Virus record (IMG/VR): IMGVR_UViG_3300011113_000640 | Coordinates: 1 to 64,000 of that record | Strand: one strand, 5' to 3' | Length of the DNA stretch: 64,000 bases | Source: a virus | In this document: positions 8,609 through 16,580 of the stretch, one piece after another | How the letters are laid out: each line of letters starts with the position of its first letter | Numbering within the stretch: the first letter of the stretch is position 1 | Program-made: the position numbers and the translations under genes | The notes under the pieces: model-generated | The model's input: the letters and a program-made list of their open reading frames with translations, nothing else | The model's database searches: none | What the model was told of the DNA's origin: nothing

Positions 8609-9445
8609 CTATTCCAGGCCCATTTCGCGGCGGATTTTAGTTGCCGATATGCTGTGTGTAGCATCGTCAAAAGTTTCCTGTTCAATCTTATAACCCACAT
8701 CACGACCATAGGTGATATTAACTATGTTGGGCACTACCTGTATCTCATACTGTCCTTGAAACACAGGATCTAGATCTCTGCGAATATAGTTTTTAACTTG
8801 TTCTATGGCAAAGGGATTTGATCCTTGCCAACCCTGACAGTCGCGAATCATTATACAGACCTGTCCGGTCTTGGCTATGGCACGTTCAAACAAGGCCCTA
8901 TGGCCAGCATGCCAAGGTTGCCAACGTCCCAGCATCTGCACAGTTTCTTTCTGCCAATCAAATGTGGGTCTACGGCGCTTGTCAATGATGTGCGATCCCA
9001 CAAACTCAGCCCATTTTTCAGCATTTTGTTCTGTGATGCGGAAATCATACACTTCAGGTGGCACAAACATTTTGTTGGTGTCTTCAAAGCGACCGGCTTC
9101 GATGGTGTCCATCCATATGGTCCAGTCGGCCTTGAAGTTGTTGCGCATCTCTGGAATAGGCGCTACAAAATCGCAGATCACATAGTCCGTGCTGGTAGCC
9201 AAGGCAAACTCCAGCATCCTCAGACTTTGACGTATGCGTCCTTCTTTGCTGAAGTCCCAGTCGTTGTATTTTCTGCGCACATCATCGGCATTGAACCAGG
9301 TCACTGTGGCGTTGAGTCCACCAATGGGCATCATTTCAGGTATGTGTTGTGTGATGCCATGCTGTTCTAGATAGGTTTTTAATCTCTCTGCGAAGTAAGT
9401 CTTGCCCGAACCGGGCAAGCCCATGATCAATATTTTTTGTTTCAT
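8609..9445 (-). CDS. APS-kinase-like P-loop kinase fused to HxGH nucleotidyltransferase
   Basis: 278 residues with two parts. Residues 5-130 form a P-loop kinase of the adenylylsulfate-kinase type (Walker A GLPGSGKT at 9-16; a FNADDVRRKYNDWDFS segment; CDFVAP). Residues about 165-278 form a small nucleotidyltransferase domain (GRWQPWHAGH signature and ISATKIR near the end, the NMNAT/cytidylyltransferase pattern). An APS kinase would make PAPS, the donor for sulfotransferases; the C-terminal domain could be a nucleotidyl- or ATP-sulfurylase-like enzyme. It follows the oxygenase-like gene with an ATGA overlap, in an operon that also holds a sulfotransferase-like gene. The exact substrates cannot be read from the sequence; NadR-like or sugar-nucleotide activity is the alternative. 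Confidence 0.75.
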   Translation of the reverse strand: MKQKILIMGLPGSGKTYFAERLKTYLEQHGITQHIPEMMPIGGLNATVTWFNADDVRRKYNDWDFSKEGRIRQSLRMLEFALATSTDYVICDFVAPIPEMRNNFKADWTIWMDTIEAGRFEDTNKMFVPPEVYDFRITEQNAEKWAEFVGSHIIDKRRRPTFDWQKETVQMLGRWQPWHAGHRALFERAIAKTGQVCIMIRDCQGWQGSNPFAIEQVKNYIRRDLDPVFQGQYEIQVVPNIVNITYGRDVGYKIEQETFDDATHSISATKIRREMGLE

Positions 9446-10116
9446 AATAGTCCTTTTAGTTGGTAAGGTGATCGACTGCGTAACACACGCAAGAAATCTC
9501 TTGTGCGGTCTGTGGCCACTCCTGTGGCCTGTAGGGTAACTCGTGCGGTGTGTCCTGCGTTGGCTGTTGAGTGTGGCACATTGATCCAGTCAAAGGTCGT
9601 GACATCACCGGCCTGCCAGCCTTGATGAGTGTGATTGCCATAACTCCAGAAGTGGCCTGGTCGCCATTCTGTAAGCTGTATCATGTACCTATGTACCTGC
9701 GAAGGATCCTCAGGCATCCATTTTTCTAACTTGTCCAGGTGCAAGTTCCAAACCTGTCCTGGCAACTGCACATGTATGCGTGCCATGCTGTCGCTTAACC
9801 CAAATAGGTCGGCCAAGCGTTGTAAACCTACAGACAACTGCCAGTTGAGATTGGTTACTTCATAGTCTGCGCCATAGCCAAAGCGTTCCAGGTCATAGTC
9901 TTCTGCGACCAGTTCAGACTCAGGTCGTGCCTTGTTAGGGTTCCCACGAGTGCGCCAGGTGACACTTTTGCTGTTTTCTATGATTGTATCCAGCTGATCC
10001 GACCAAAATGGTCGTATATTACCACAGTAGGTCACTGTGTCAAAGAGCGGATCCATGCGTCTTGGATCAAAATGATATCTACTGCGTTTTCGTGTTTCGT
10101 CCCAACTGCTGTTCAT
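9442..10116 (-). CDS. 2OG-Fe(II) oxygenase / aspartyl-hydroxylase-like protein
   Basis: 224 residues. The C-terminal half carries a cupin-like pattern: HVQLPGQVWNLHLDK (H-x-D facial-triad candidate), HFWSYGNHTHQGWQAGDVTTFDW, and HSTANAGHTARVTLQATG (distal His and the Arg that would bind 2-oxoglutarate). This resembles aspartyl/asparaginyl beta-hydroxylase-like proteins. It is linked by ATGA overlaps to a sulfotransferase-like gene upstream and the kinase-nucleotidyltransferase downstream. Substrate unknown; the neighbours suggest modification of a small molecule, glycan or protein. Moderate confidence because the spacing is only judged by eye. Confidence 0.6.
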   Translation of the reverse strand: MNSSWDETRKRSRYHFDPRRMDPLFDTVTYCGNIRPFWSDQLDTIIENSKSVTWRTRGNPNKARPESELVAEDYDLERFGYGADYEVTNLNWQLSVGLQRLADLFGLSDSMARIHVQLPGQVWNLHLDKLEKWMPEDPSQVHRYMIQLTEWRPGHFWSYGNHTHQGWQAGDVTTFDWINVPHSTANAGHTARVTLQATGVATDRTRDFLRVLRSRSPYQLKGLL

Positions 10117-10748
10117 AGTTTAATTCCCTGGAATACTCGCACATACACATCACTGTCTGGATAGTCTTGTTGATACTTAGCAGGCGGTGGCGCGATTCTT
10201 AGCGTGTCACATAGATGTCTGTTGTTTAGACACATGACTGTGGCTGACTTATTTAAGGCCTGGATCATGTCCCTATTTTGTTCTGTGATCCTGCGGTGCA
10301 TCCATGTTAAATCTCTATAGTATTCAGCATAGTCAGGATAGGTTATGCCAAAGTGGCCACATCTGACCCACCACCCCAAACAGGCATCCGTTGGGCGGTA
10401 AACGGTGACTACAGGGCAGTCGGGCCAGTGTGTTCTTAGGAAGTCTATGTGATGACAAAACACATGACTTTTTACAATGCGTATGCCAGTGCCCGAGAAT
10501 GGTCTATCAAATTCTGCTTCGCATTCTGATTTGGTTAGTTGGTCAAGACGATCAAAATCTTTGCCAAACTCCATGCCAGGATCATAATAAGCACCCAGGT
10601 GCATGAGTTCGCGGTGGCCCCAGGCCTCGTGATAATAGGTTCTGGCATCTGTGTAATCCGATCTATCGATATCAGAGCTATAGTACATGTTTTTGACCAC
10701 CGAGCTCCACTTGGAACCCGGGGCTCCGGCTACGAAAATATATTTCAA
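10113..10748 (-). CDS. sulfotransferase-like P-loop protein
   Basis: 211 residues starting with TTG directly after the TctC-like stop (TAA then TTG). N-terminal MKYIFVAGAPGSKWSSV is a P-loop/PAPS-loop-like motif, and CPVVTVYRPTDACLGWW near residue 110 fits the 3'-phosphate binding strand. From memory this protein type is widespread in T4-like phages of aquatic bacteria. It is coupled by ATGA overlap to the oxygenase-like gene. Whether it transfers sulfate is unproven. It differs in sequence from the two sulfotransferase-like genes at 5.2-7.7 kb. Confidence 0.6.
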   Translation of the reverse strand: MKYIFVAGAPGSKWSSVVKNMYYSSDIDRSDYTDARTYYHEAWGHRELMHLGAYYDPGMEFGKDFDRLDQLTKSECEAEFDRPFSGTGIRIVKSHVFCHHIDFLRTHWPDCPVVTVYRPTDACLGWWVRCGHFGITYPDYAEYYRDLTWMHRRITEQNRDMIQALNKSATVMCLNNRHLCDTLRIAPPPAKYQQDYPDSDVYVRVFQGIKL

Positions 10749-11720
10749 TTATTTCTCTACTTTGATGTTTTTAGCTATGGGTGCAAAGGCTGTGCGTAGT
10801 TCTTCTGCATAGGCCATGACACCACGTGGGTTGAGTTCATCACGGTCTATGATTATATAGTTTTGTTCTGCCCAGTCTTGATATTCTTTGCTTAGTATTG
10901 CTTTAGAGAACTTGTCCACATACCAGTCCACAATGGTGTTTGGTGTCTGTGGTGGCAACACAACTACCCAGCCAGCATAAACTTTGAGTCCTGGAATAGT
11001 GTCACTGAGCAGGGGCACCGTAGGTAATGCTTTTAGTTTAGGTCCACCTGTGAGTCCTATAGTTTTGACTTTGCCTGATTCTATGAGAGGCCGGGCAATG
11101 GCTATGGGCATGATGCCAAATTCAGTGCCGGTTTTGCCGTCGTAGCTGGCCACTGATGTCACTGCCGGCAATGGCCCATTAAAAGCCACGTGTTGTATGA
11201 GCTTGGGATCAGCCTTGGTCTTGGCCATGATGTACTCATAGGCCATACGGTGTGCACCGCCACCCACAGCAATGTTCACAGTTTTACCATTGGTTATGTA
11301 TTTTACAAATTCTTGTGGTGTGTTTACTGCGCTTTTACTTGAGGCTACCAGGACCAGGGGACTCTTGCCCAGGGTTATCACAGGCTTGAAACTGTTGTAT
11401 TCAAACCGCTTGATGTCCTTCTGCCAGATATCGTTTGTGACAAACAGACTCATGTGGCTGGGCACCATTAAATGTAGTCCGTCGCTGGATGCGTTCATGA
11501 ATGCGTTTGATGCCACAGCAGCATCAGCACCAGGTCGTGTTTCAACAGTAAAGGCCACACCTGGGTTTTGATTGGCGACTATTTCGCTGGCTTTGCGAAA
11601 ACTGATTTCATTGCCACTGCCAGGAGCAAATCCAATGGTCGCGTTTACAGGTTTGTTAGGGGCCCATTGCGCCCAGGCCAAAGCAGGCACGACCAATAAG
11701 GTCAGTAATAATTTTTTCAT
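10749..11720 (-). CDS. TctC/Bug-family periplasmic solute-binding protein
   Basis: 323 residues. Signal peptide MKKLLLTLLVVPALAWA with likely cleavage before QWAP, then a Bug-type core: TIGFAPGSGNEISFR, TRPGADAAVASN, and the C-terminal AGWVVVLPPQTP segment. The start at 11720 has AGGAA at good distance; an upstream start would spoil the signal peptide. Family role: high-affinity binding of carboxylates (citrate, nicotinate, amino acids) for tripartite tricarboxylate transporters or sensing. Bug proteins are hugely expanded in Burkholderiales, pointing to a host source. No transporter subunits are nearby, so it would work with host permeases. It heads an operon with the sulfotransferase-like and oxygenase-like genes. 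Confidence 0.9.
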   Translation of the reverse strand: MKKLLLTLLVVPALAWAQWAPNKPVNATIGFAPGSGNEISFRKASEIVANQNPGVAFTVETRPGADAAVASNAFMNASSDGLHLMVPSHMSLFVTNDIWQKDIKRFEYNSFKPVITLGKSPLVLVASSKSAVNTPQEFVKYITNGKTVNIAVGGGAHRMAYEYIMAKTKADPKLIQHVAFNGPLPAVTSVASYDGKTGTEFGIMPIAIARPLIESGKVKTIGLTGGPKLKALPTVPLLSDTIPGLKVYAGWVVVLPPQTPNTIVDWYVDKFSKAILSKEYQDWAEQNYIIIDRDELNPRGVMAYAEELRTAFAPIAKNIKVEK

Positions 11721-11733
11721 AAAAGTTCCTTTG

Positions 11734-11741
11734 TGTAAATA
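11734..11741 (+). promoter_or_regulatory. late-type octamer TGTAAATA, rightward
   Basis: TGTAAATA reading toward the methyltransferase gene at 11817. It faces the leftward GATAAATA at 11791-11798, so the predicted transcripts would overlap for about 40 bases. Confidence 0.35.
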
Positions 11742-11763
11742 GTTATAGAAAATTACAGACACA

Positions 11764-11777
11764 GCAAAAATTTTTGC
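11764..11777. repeat. perfect palindrome GCAAAAATTTTTGC
   Basis: A 14-base perfect palindrome between two facing late-type octamers and between two divergent genes. It may be a regulator site or simply an AT-rich spacer. Confidence 0.4.
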
Positions 11778-11790
11778 TTTCTTGTAAAAT

Positions 11791-11798
11791 TATTTATC
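11791..11798 (-). promoter_or_regulatory. late-type octamer GATAAATA, leftward
   Basis: GATAAATA reading toward the TctC-like gene at 11720, leaving a leader of about 65 bases that includes the AGGAA ribosome binding site. The same GATAAATA variant precedes two tail genes (24826, 27654). Confidence 0.35.
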
Positions 11799-11816
11799 AC
11801 TTCTGGAAAAATCTTA

Positions 11817-12557
11817 ATGAATACTAAAATTTTTGCACTAATCAAGAAAAATTTGGACATGACTTTTGCCTTGCCCAAATACAGCTCTGTGCGCGATAGC
11901 ATTGGCGCCGATACTGTGGTAGAAGACCTGCCCTGGACTCCGGCACGCTATAGAAAGTTCAAAGATGCTGTGGAAGCCGAACTGGGCTTGCCCTGCGAAT
12001 ACCGTGGCACCCTGCGAGATATCATTGCTGATCTCAGTGAACGTTACACCAAGCGTTTTTTTGCTGAGATATGGAAGCCTAGGACTGGTGAATATGATCA
12101 CTCAGGCTGGGCCTTGGCCGAAGAAATCGCCAAACAAGATCCTCGAAATGTCTTAGATGTGGGGTGTGGATATCACCCATTCCGAGGTCGCATACCCAAT
12201 TTGACCGGCATTGATCCCTACAATAACTGCGCAGATTATGAAGTGGACATCTTGGACTATAAAGTCCGACCCGGCACACATGATCACATCATTGCCTTGG
12301 GATCAATCAATTTCAACAGCAAGGATGAGATTGAACAGCGTTTTGCTCACTGTGTAGAACTGTTGGCGCCCGGAGGCAAATTCTATCTGCGTGCCAACCC
12401 TGGACTGCCACATAAAACCGGACCTTATGTGGATATCTTTCCTTGGACCTTTGAAACGGTCAACGAGTTTGCTGAATGCTACAATCTAAAACTGCTGGAA
12501 TTCAAACGTGAACCGGCTGAGTTGGGTCGATTATTTTTTGTTTATCAAAAACTTTGA
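11817..12557 (+). CDS. SAM-dependent methyltransferase
   Basis: 246 residues. Class I methyltransferase core: VLDVGCGYHPF (SAM-binding motif I, near residue 105), GIDPYNNCADYEVDILDY (motif II region), HDHIIALGSINF (motif IV-like) and LLAPGGKFYLRANPG (post-motif). An N-terminal helical extension of about 90 residues precedes it. No target-specific domain is visible, so nucleic acid, lipid or small-molecule methylation all remain possible. The last 56 bases overlap the convergent SGNH gene, an unusually long convergent overlap in which both reading frames look genuine. Confidence 0.8.
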   Translation: MNTKIFALIKKNLDMTFALPKYSSVRDSIGADTVVEDLPWTPARYRKFKDAVEAELGLPCEYRGTLRDIIADLSERYTKRFFAEIWKPRTGEYDHSGWALAEEIAKQDPRNVLDVGCGYHPFRGRIPNLTGIDPYNNCADYEVDILDYKVRPGTHDHIIALGSINFNSKDEIEQRFAHCVELLAPGGKFYLRANPGLPHKTGPYVDIFPWTFETVNEFAECYNLKLLEFKREPAELGRLFFVYQKL

Positions 12558-13182
12558 TCATGTAGTCAGCGGCTGACTTGTGTGCTTCTTCCAATGGGTG
12601 CCAAGCTTCACTGATTGGGTAATTGTTTTTACGACTCCATGACAAAAAACCCAGACCTTCAAAAGTTGTCATATGCTTTGACACAGCATTTTGTAATTCT
12701 TTAACAGCCGAACTTGCATGCCAGCGTTGATCAAATATCAAATCATCCTCGTAGGTCATGATGAATTTTGTGCCTTTTTCCAACAAAATATCAATCACGG
12801 TTTTTACACTGATCAACGTGGTCAACTTGTCTCTGTATTCTGAGTGTAAGTTTTTGTAATATGACTCGGCGTATTTTTCAGTTGAGCTGGGTCGCAAGGT
12901 ACCCCAAGGTTGCCATATGTCCTTGGACTTGATAAAATCAAAACGATCTATCCAGGTCCAATCAATTATGTATACTGCTGAATCGTTTTTGTTGCATTCA
13001 TCGAGAACTCGTTCGGCTATTTGTAGATTTCCGCTTCCCGGTCTGGCATGGCATTCATAATCATACCCTAATCGGTTAGCCAACACAGCAGGCCAAGTCA
13101 ATTCACTGTATTTCCATATGTGTGGGTCGTCACTGAGCTCACTGCCATATATGAAACTGCAACCAAAACTTTTTATTTTCAT
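12502..13182 (-). CDS. SGNH hydrolase-like protein (HPLEEAH type)
   Basis: 226 residues. IKSFGCSFIYGSEL carries the nucleophile Ser block, RPGSGNLQIA the Gly/Asn block, and WHPLEEAHKSAADY the C-terminal His. The C-terminal half (GLGFLSWSRKNN...HPLEEAH) closely matches the SGNH gene at 33794-34486, so these two are paralogues distinct from the copies at 7.7 and 15.2 kb. The start at 13182 lies 5 bases after a TATAAT element. Substrate unknown. Confidence 0.75.
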   Translation of the reverse strand: MKIKSFGCSFIYGSELSDDPHIWKYSELTWPAVLANRLGYDYECHARPGSGNLQIAERVLDECNKNDSAVYIIDWTWIDRFDFIKSKDIWQPWGTLRPSSTEKYAESYYKNLHSEYRDKLTTLISVKTVIDILLEKGTKFIMTYEDDLIFDQRWHASSAVKELQNAVSKHMTTFEGLGFLSWSRKNNYPISEAWHPLEEAHKSAADYMIKVFDKQKIIDPTQPVHV

Positions 13183-13187
13183 AGGTA

Positions 13188-13193
13188 ATTATA
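13188..13193 (-). promoter_or_regulatory. TATAAT element 5 bases before start codon
   Basis: TATAAT, then TACCT, then ATG at 13182; no convincing -35. The hexamer is flanked by a perfect inverted repeat (TAGGTA / TACCTA, 13183-13200 region). Predicts a leaderless transcript. Confidence 0.4.
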
Positions 13194-13212
13194 TACCTAC
13201 ATTTTGAATTTT

Positions 13213-13797
13213 CTAAATTATTCCTGCTGCTGACTGAATGGCTTGGAGTGTTCTATCCCGTTTGTCGTAGGTTGCGACCACAGGTAAGCCTGCCGCTAAA
13301 CGCACTTCGTTGAGATCCTTCTCGTAACGGTCGCGATAGGCTCGGGGACTCAAGGGCACTGTGCTATCAAAGGTGTCACGACTAAATGGAATCTCTTTGT
13401 CTCGGTAGTGCATGGTCCATGCCGACGAATCTTCCCATTCTGTGAGTGTGTTGAGATCATCCAGCAACTGTTCAACGTTGCCGCCGGCTGTACTTCTACG
13501 TCGTATTTCCACATATACCAAGTAGCGTCCAGGTTTGATTTCACCTGGACTGCGATCTGCATCCAGCACAAAGTCATAGCCCTTTTCAAACCAGCTCATA
13601 AGATCCTTGGCGGCCTGCGGATCTCTCACAAAAAAACTGATCACGATGATGTCATCATCGTCGCCCATTTTGCTAGAGAACTCGTCCACATGTATAGTGG
13701 GCTTCATCATGCCTTCGAGGTCTTTGAAGCCAAGACTTTCAGAAAGCTGGAGCGGCGGGTTGGAGTGTTTGTTGTGCATTTTGGGCTTGTTGTTCAT
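13213..13797 (-). CDS. conserved phage protein, unknown function
   Basis: About 194 residues from the ATG at 13797; starts at 13836 or 13779 are also possible, all inside the upstream gene. The centre is a mixed alpha/beta domain (DDDIIVISFFVRDPQAAKDLMSWF, KPGRYLVYVEIRRR) and the C-terminal part is charged. The frame overlaps the end of the upstream gene by about 59 bases. No recognisable catalytic motif. Expressed with the upstream gene from the late-type octamer at 14332, so a virion or assembly role is plausible. Confidence 0.6.
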   Translation of the reverse strand: MNNKPKMHNKHSNPPLQLSESLGFKDLEGMMKPTIHVDEFSSKMGDDDDIIVISFFVRDPQAAKDLMSWFEKGYDFVLDADRSPGEIKPGRYLVYVEIRRRSTAGGNVEQLLDDLNTLTEWEDSSAWTMHYRDKEIPFSRDTFDSTVPLSPRAYRDRYEKDLNEVRLAAGLPVVATYDKRDRTLQAIQSAAGII

Positions 13798-14326
13798 TCT
13801 GATAACTTTCTTGATCAAGATCCTGCTCGTAGGCATCGTCTAGATCGGCTAAATCGATTTCCTCATCTTCCAGTTCCACTGAACCTGTGCGTATGTCTGT
13901 CATAAGAGCTTTGGGCATGGTGATCTGTACCAGCCAGATTTTCTTTTCTATGAGACGAGCTTTTTTGGTACCTGGACGATAATCCGATGGATCTTCGATT
14001 TTCATGGGCACCTTCATGGCAGTTTTTTTGTATTTGACTTCGCAGTCAAACGGCAACAGTCTACGGGCGCCACGTGGGTCGGGCATGAGCTTTTCGGGCC
14101 ACATGAATATGCAGGTCACACGATATTTGCCGATGTTGGGCCCACTTACAAGTTCGCCAATTTGCCAGTTTTTGAAAGCATATAGATCCAGCTCATCCAG
14201 CACACGCTCAAAGTCCAACAGCGTGAGCAAGCTGCCTTCGCTCATGTAGATGTCGCGGATGTTTTCTGCCACCTGCCAGTAGTCTTCACCGTCGCGGAAT
14301 ATGGCTTGATCAATGGTTTTGCTCAT
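13739..14326 (-). CDS. conserved phage protein, probably late-expressed
   Basis: 195 residues. Begins MSKTIDQAIFRDGEDYW; a mixed domain occupies residues 1-140, followed by an acidic stretch (VELEDEEIDLADLDDA) and a Gln/Ala-rich tail. No enzyme motif seen. A CATAAATA octamer ends exactly 5 bases before the ATG, suggesting late, leaderless expression and hence possibly a structural or assembly protein. Followed by an overlapping gene in another frame. Confidence 0.65.
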   Translation of the reverse strand: MSKTIDQAIFRDGEDYWQVAENIRDIYMSEGSLLTLLDFERVLDELDLYAFKNWQIGELVSGPNIGKYRVTCIFMWPEKLMPDPRGARRLLPFDCEVKYKKTAMKVPMKIEDPSDYRPGTKKARLIEKKIWLVQITMPKALMTDIRTGSVELEDEEIDLADLDDAYEQDLDQESYQNEQQAQNAQQTLQPAAPAF

Positions 14327-14331
14327 GTTGT

Positions 14332-14339
14332 TATTTATG
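14332..14339 (-). promoter_or_regulatory. late-type octamer CATAAATA
   Basis: CATAAATA-N5-ATG (14326). The gene is divergent from phoH, so no upstream operon partner can supply transcription, which strengthens the promoter reading. Confidence 0.6.
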
Positions 14340-14442
14340 GAGGTTGGGTAGCTGGCCCAAGTTTGAAGATTTTACAGCGCAGTCTAATACTTAGCCCGCA
14401 CATATCAAATATCTACTACCATAAAACTTTGACAGAATATAG

Positions 14443-14471
14443 TCTAAATACCTGTGACAGCAATCGCTGTC
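14443..14471 (+). promoter_or_regulatory. octamer TCTAAATA plus start-site hairpin upstream of phoH
   Basis: TCTAAATA at 14443-14450 would place the transcript start near 14456. Exactly there begins a perfect hairpin, GACAGC-AATC-GCTGTC (14456-14471), so the phoH mRNA would carry a 5' stem-loop before its 48-base leader. Function may be mRNA stability or regulation; inferred only. Confidence 0.4.
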
Positions 14472-14503
14472 GAAGTATAATTTAACCCAACGGAGAATCG
14501 CAC

Positions 14504-15241
14504 TTGAGTAGAAATCGCGCAAGCAAAGCACAAAAGCGTATGAAACAAGTCGAGAACACCATCCAGTTTAACCAAGCCACACCCAAGCAGTACCGTCCAC
14601 GCACTATTGATCTGGTTCCTAGAACCCGTAATCAAGAGCGCCTGGTTTTGGCCTTGCAGGATAGTTCTCAGCACATTGTTGTCACAGTTGGCCCCGCCGG
14701 CACAGGTAAAACTTACTTGGCCATGCAGGCTGCTGTACGAGCCCTACAAGAAGGAACCACAGAACGCATAGTAATGACACGACCTGCAGTGGGAGTAGAA
14801 GATGAACGGCACGGATTCCTGCCGGGCAATCTTGTGGCAAAAATGGAACCATGGACTCGCCCTTTACTGGACGTATTACGCGAGAGTTACCGCCCTCAAG
14901 ACATTAGTGCGATGATTGAGGATCAGGTCATAGAAATAGCCCCCTTGGCATTCATGCGGGGTCGAACGTTCAAGCGGTCGTGGATCATTGCAGATGAAAT
15001 GCAGAATGCCACACCGGCCCAGTGTAAAATGTTGATGACCCGCATAGGTGTGGACTCAAAAATCGTTATCACGGGTGACATTGAACAAGCCGATCGCAGT
15101 CACGGCGACAATGGTCTCATGGACCTGAGTCAACGACTGGGGAAAGGGGGTGTTGAAGGAATTGCTGTGTGCGAGTTACAAGCTCGCGATGTACAGCGAC
15201 ATGCCATTATTGGCAGTGTATTGAAACTTTATTCTGATTGA
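14504..15241 (+). CDS. phoH: PhoH-like ATPase
   Basis: 245 residues with a TTG start preceded by GGAG. Single-domain PhoH: Walker A GPAGTGKT near residues 63-70, the family stretch MTRPAVGVEDERHGFLPG, RGRTFKRSWIIADEMQNA (Walker B), and MLMTRIGVDSKIVITGD. The family is an RNA-helicase-like P-loop ATPase, regulated by phosphate in E. coli and very common in marine phages, where its role is uncertain. The last 13 bases overlap the convergent SGNH gene. Standing alone on the plus strand with its own promoter region, it belongs conceptually with the pstS cluster at 41-45 kb. Confidence 0.95.
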   Translation: MSRNRASKAQKRMKQVENTIQFNQATPKQYRPRTIDLVPRTRNQERLVLALQDSSQHIVVTVGPAGTGKTYLAMQAAVRALQEGTTERIVMTRPAVGVEDERHGFLPGNLVAKMEPWTRPLLDVLRESYRPQDISAMIEDQVIEIAPLAFMRGRTFKRSWIIADEMQNATPAQCKMLMTRIGVDSKIVITGDIEQADRSHGDNGLMDLSQRLGKGGVEGIAVCELQARDVQRHAIIGSVLKLYSD

Positions 15242-15981
15242 TTGGATATTGGCCCATCGAGCAGTTTTTCTACTTGCTGGGCCAAATTCCTATAGGTATC
15301 TACTCCAGGATGAGTCAAATCTCTTGCCTGTCCATACGGAAATGGTGGATGCGGCGGAATCATGGCTCGAGTCAGCACTATGGGTGTGATACCCAACTCA
15401 GAACATACACGTTCAAAGGCCATGGTATTTTTTAACAGATTTAGTTGTTGATTGCTGTCATTGGTGAACCAAGTCTTGATAAAATAATCATGGGCACAAG
15501 GATTGGCAGTGTCCCCAGCCAGGATATTGATGGTATATGATTCAGCATCATTGAGCAGTTCGATGCGGTGTCTGTCGGCCTGCAACCAAATGGCATATCG
15601 AGGCTGTAAAAATTTCAAATAATGTTGGGCAAATCTAAATGCAGTGTCATTGCTGCTGCCAGCATGACCAAGATTGGCTATGCTCAATCCGGTCAAGGTC
15701 TCCAGTTGTTGTGGCCAAGTGTCTTCAACATGCACACCTGTGCCCATGGTAAAACTGCATCCAAAACACGCTGCGTCAAAAGACCTATCAAATTCATAGG
15801 TCCTAAATCCATGACTGTTGAATCGGTATTCTATAGGCCGATCTATAAAACCAAGATCCTGCAATCTTTGTCGGGCCTCTGGATCGGCTAAATTTTTTTT
15901 GTAAAATTCTTTGTTGTCTGAAGTATCCCAGGCAGATATCCGTCCGGCCTTTTGACTGTAGTTGTGGATGAGTGGGGTCAT
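15229..15981 (-). CDS. SGNH hydrolase-like protein
   Basis: 250 residues. SGNH blocks: DAACFGCSFTMGTGVH (Ser), GHAGSSNDTAFRF (Gly, Asn), and THPGVDTYRNLA near the end (His). It resembles the copy at 7704-8561 more than the HPLEEAH pair (YRFNSHGFR versus YRYNNRGYR before the Ser block). ATGA overlap with the HAD gene upstream. Substrate not determined. Confidence 0.72.
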   Translation of the reverse strand: MTPLIHNYSQKAGRISAWDTSDNKEFYKKNLADPEARQRLQDLGFIDRPIEYRFNSHGFRTYEFDRSFDAACFGCSFTMGTGVHVEDTWPQQLETLTGLSIANLGHAGSSNDTAFRFAQHYLKFLQPRYAIWLQADRHRIELLNDAESYTINILAGDTANPCAHDYFIKTWFTNDSNQQLNLLKNTMAFERVCSELGITPIVLTRAMIPPHPPFPYGQARDLTHPGVDTYRNLAQQVEKLLDGPISNQSE

Positions 15982-16574
15982 CCTGTAATTATTTCAAAAA
16001 TTTCTCGCCAGTTTTTTACCAGGGCAATATCAGGATGATAATGATGCATGTTGTGGCCATGTTCCAACAACAGACATTTCAACCCTGCCCGATAACCAGC
16101 TTCGGCATTTTCGGGCTTGTCCTCAATCCACCAACAACCAGTGCCTTCGTATTCTTCCAAGGCTTCATCCTTGTGGGCACCTGTGTCTAAACACACGATG
16201 CGTTCAAAGGCATCGCCGAACAGTTTATGTATGTTCATTTCTCGCAGTTTTTGGGCGTTGGGGTCCAAGCTGAGGCTGGTAATGGCATGAAAACGAAATC
16301 CGTATTCTTCGTGCAAGCGTTTGATATAATACATGGCATCACGCTGAGCTGGCAAGAAACCAATGGCCGCTGACTCGTTGAATACCTTGATCAGTTTACG
16401 GATTTGATCTTTGCTTACACCATAGCGCAGGCTCATGTCGTATTGCAATTTGCTACCAGGCACTTCTTCAAAGCCATGTTCCTGCATCCATACATTGAAT
16501 GCCCATTCCCAGTCCAGGCAAACGCCATCACAGTCTGTGAGGATCAAGCGATCTAGGTTTTTCCATTTCTTCAT
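15978..16574 (-). CDS. HAD-superfamily phosphatase-like protein
   Basis: 198 residues. HAD motif I LILTDCDGVCLDW with nucleophile Asp14 and Asp16; AITSLS as a motif II Ser/Thr candidate; C-terminal GCWWIEDKPENAEAG as motif IV acidic residues. The cap insertion between residues 20 and 95 suggests a 5'-nucleotidase or phosphoglycolate-phosphatase-like small-molecule phosphatase. Operonic with the SGNH gene (ATGA). Possible role in nucleotide recycling; substrate not determinable here. Confidence 0.75.
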   Translation of the reverse strand: MKKWKNLDRLILTDCDGVCLDWEWAFNVWMQEHGFEEVPGSKLQYDMSLRYGVSKDQIRKLIKVFNESAAIGFLPAQRDAMYYIKRLHEEYGFRFHAITSLSLDPNAQKLREMNIHKLFGDAFERIVCLDTGAHKDEALEEYEGTGCWWIEDKPENAEAGYRAGLKCLLLEHGHNMHHYHPDIALVKNWREIFEIITG

Positions 16575-16580
16575 TGTTTT

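Noticed and set aside
14452-14473. Pho box before phoH
   Set aside because: Two CTGT-like segments are 15 bases apart instead of 11 and belong to a perfect hairpin.
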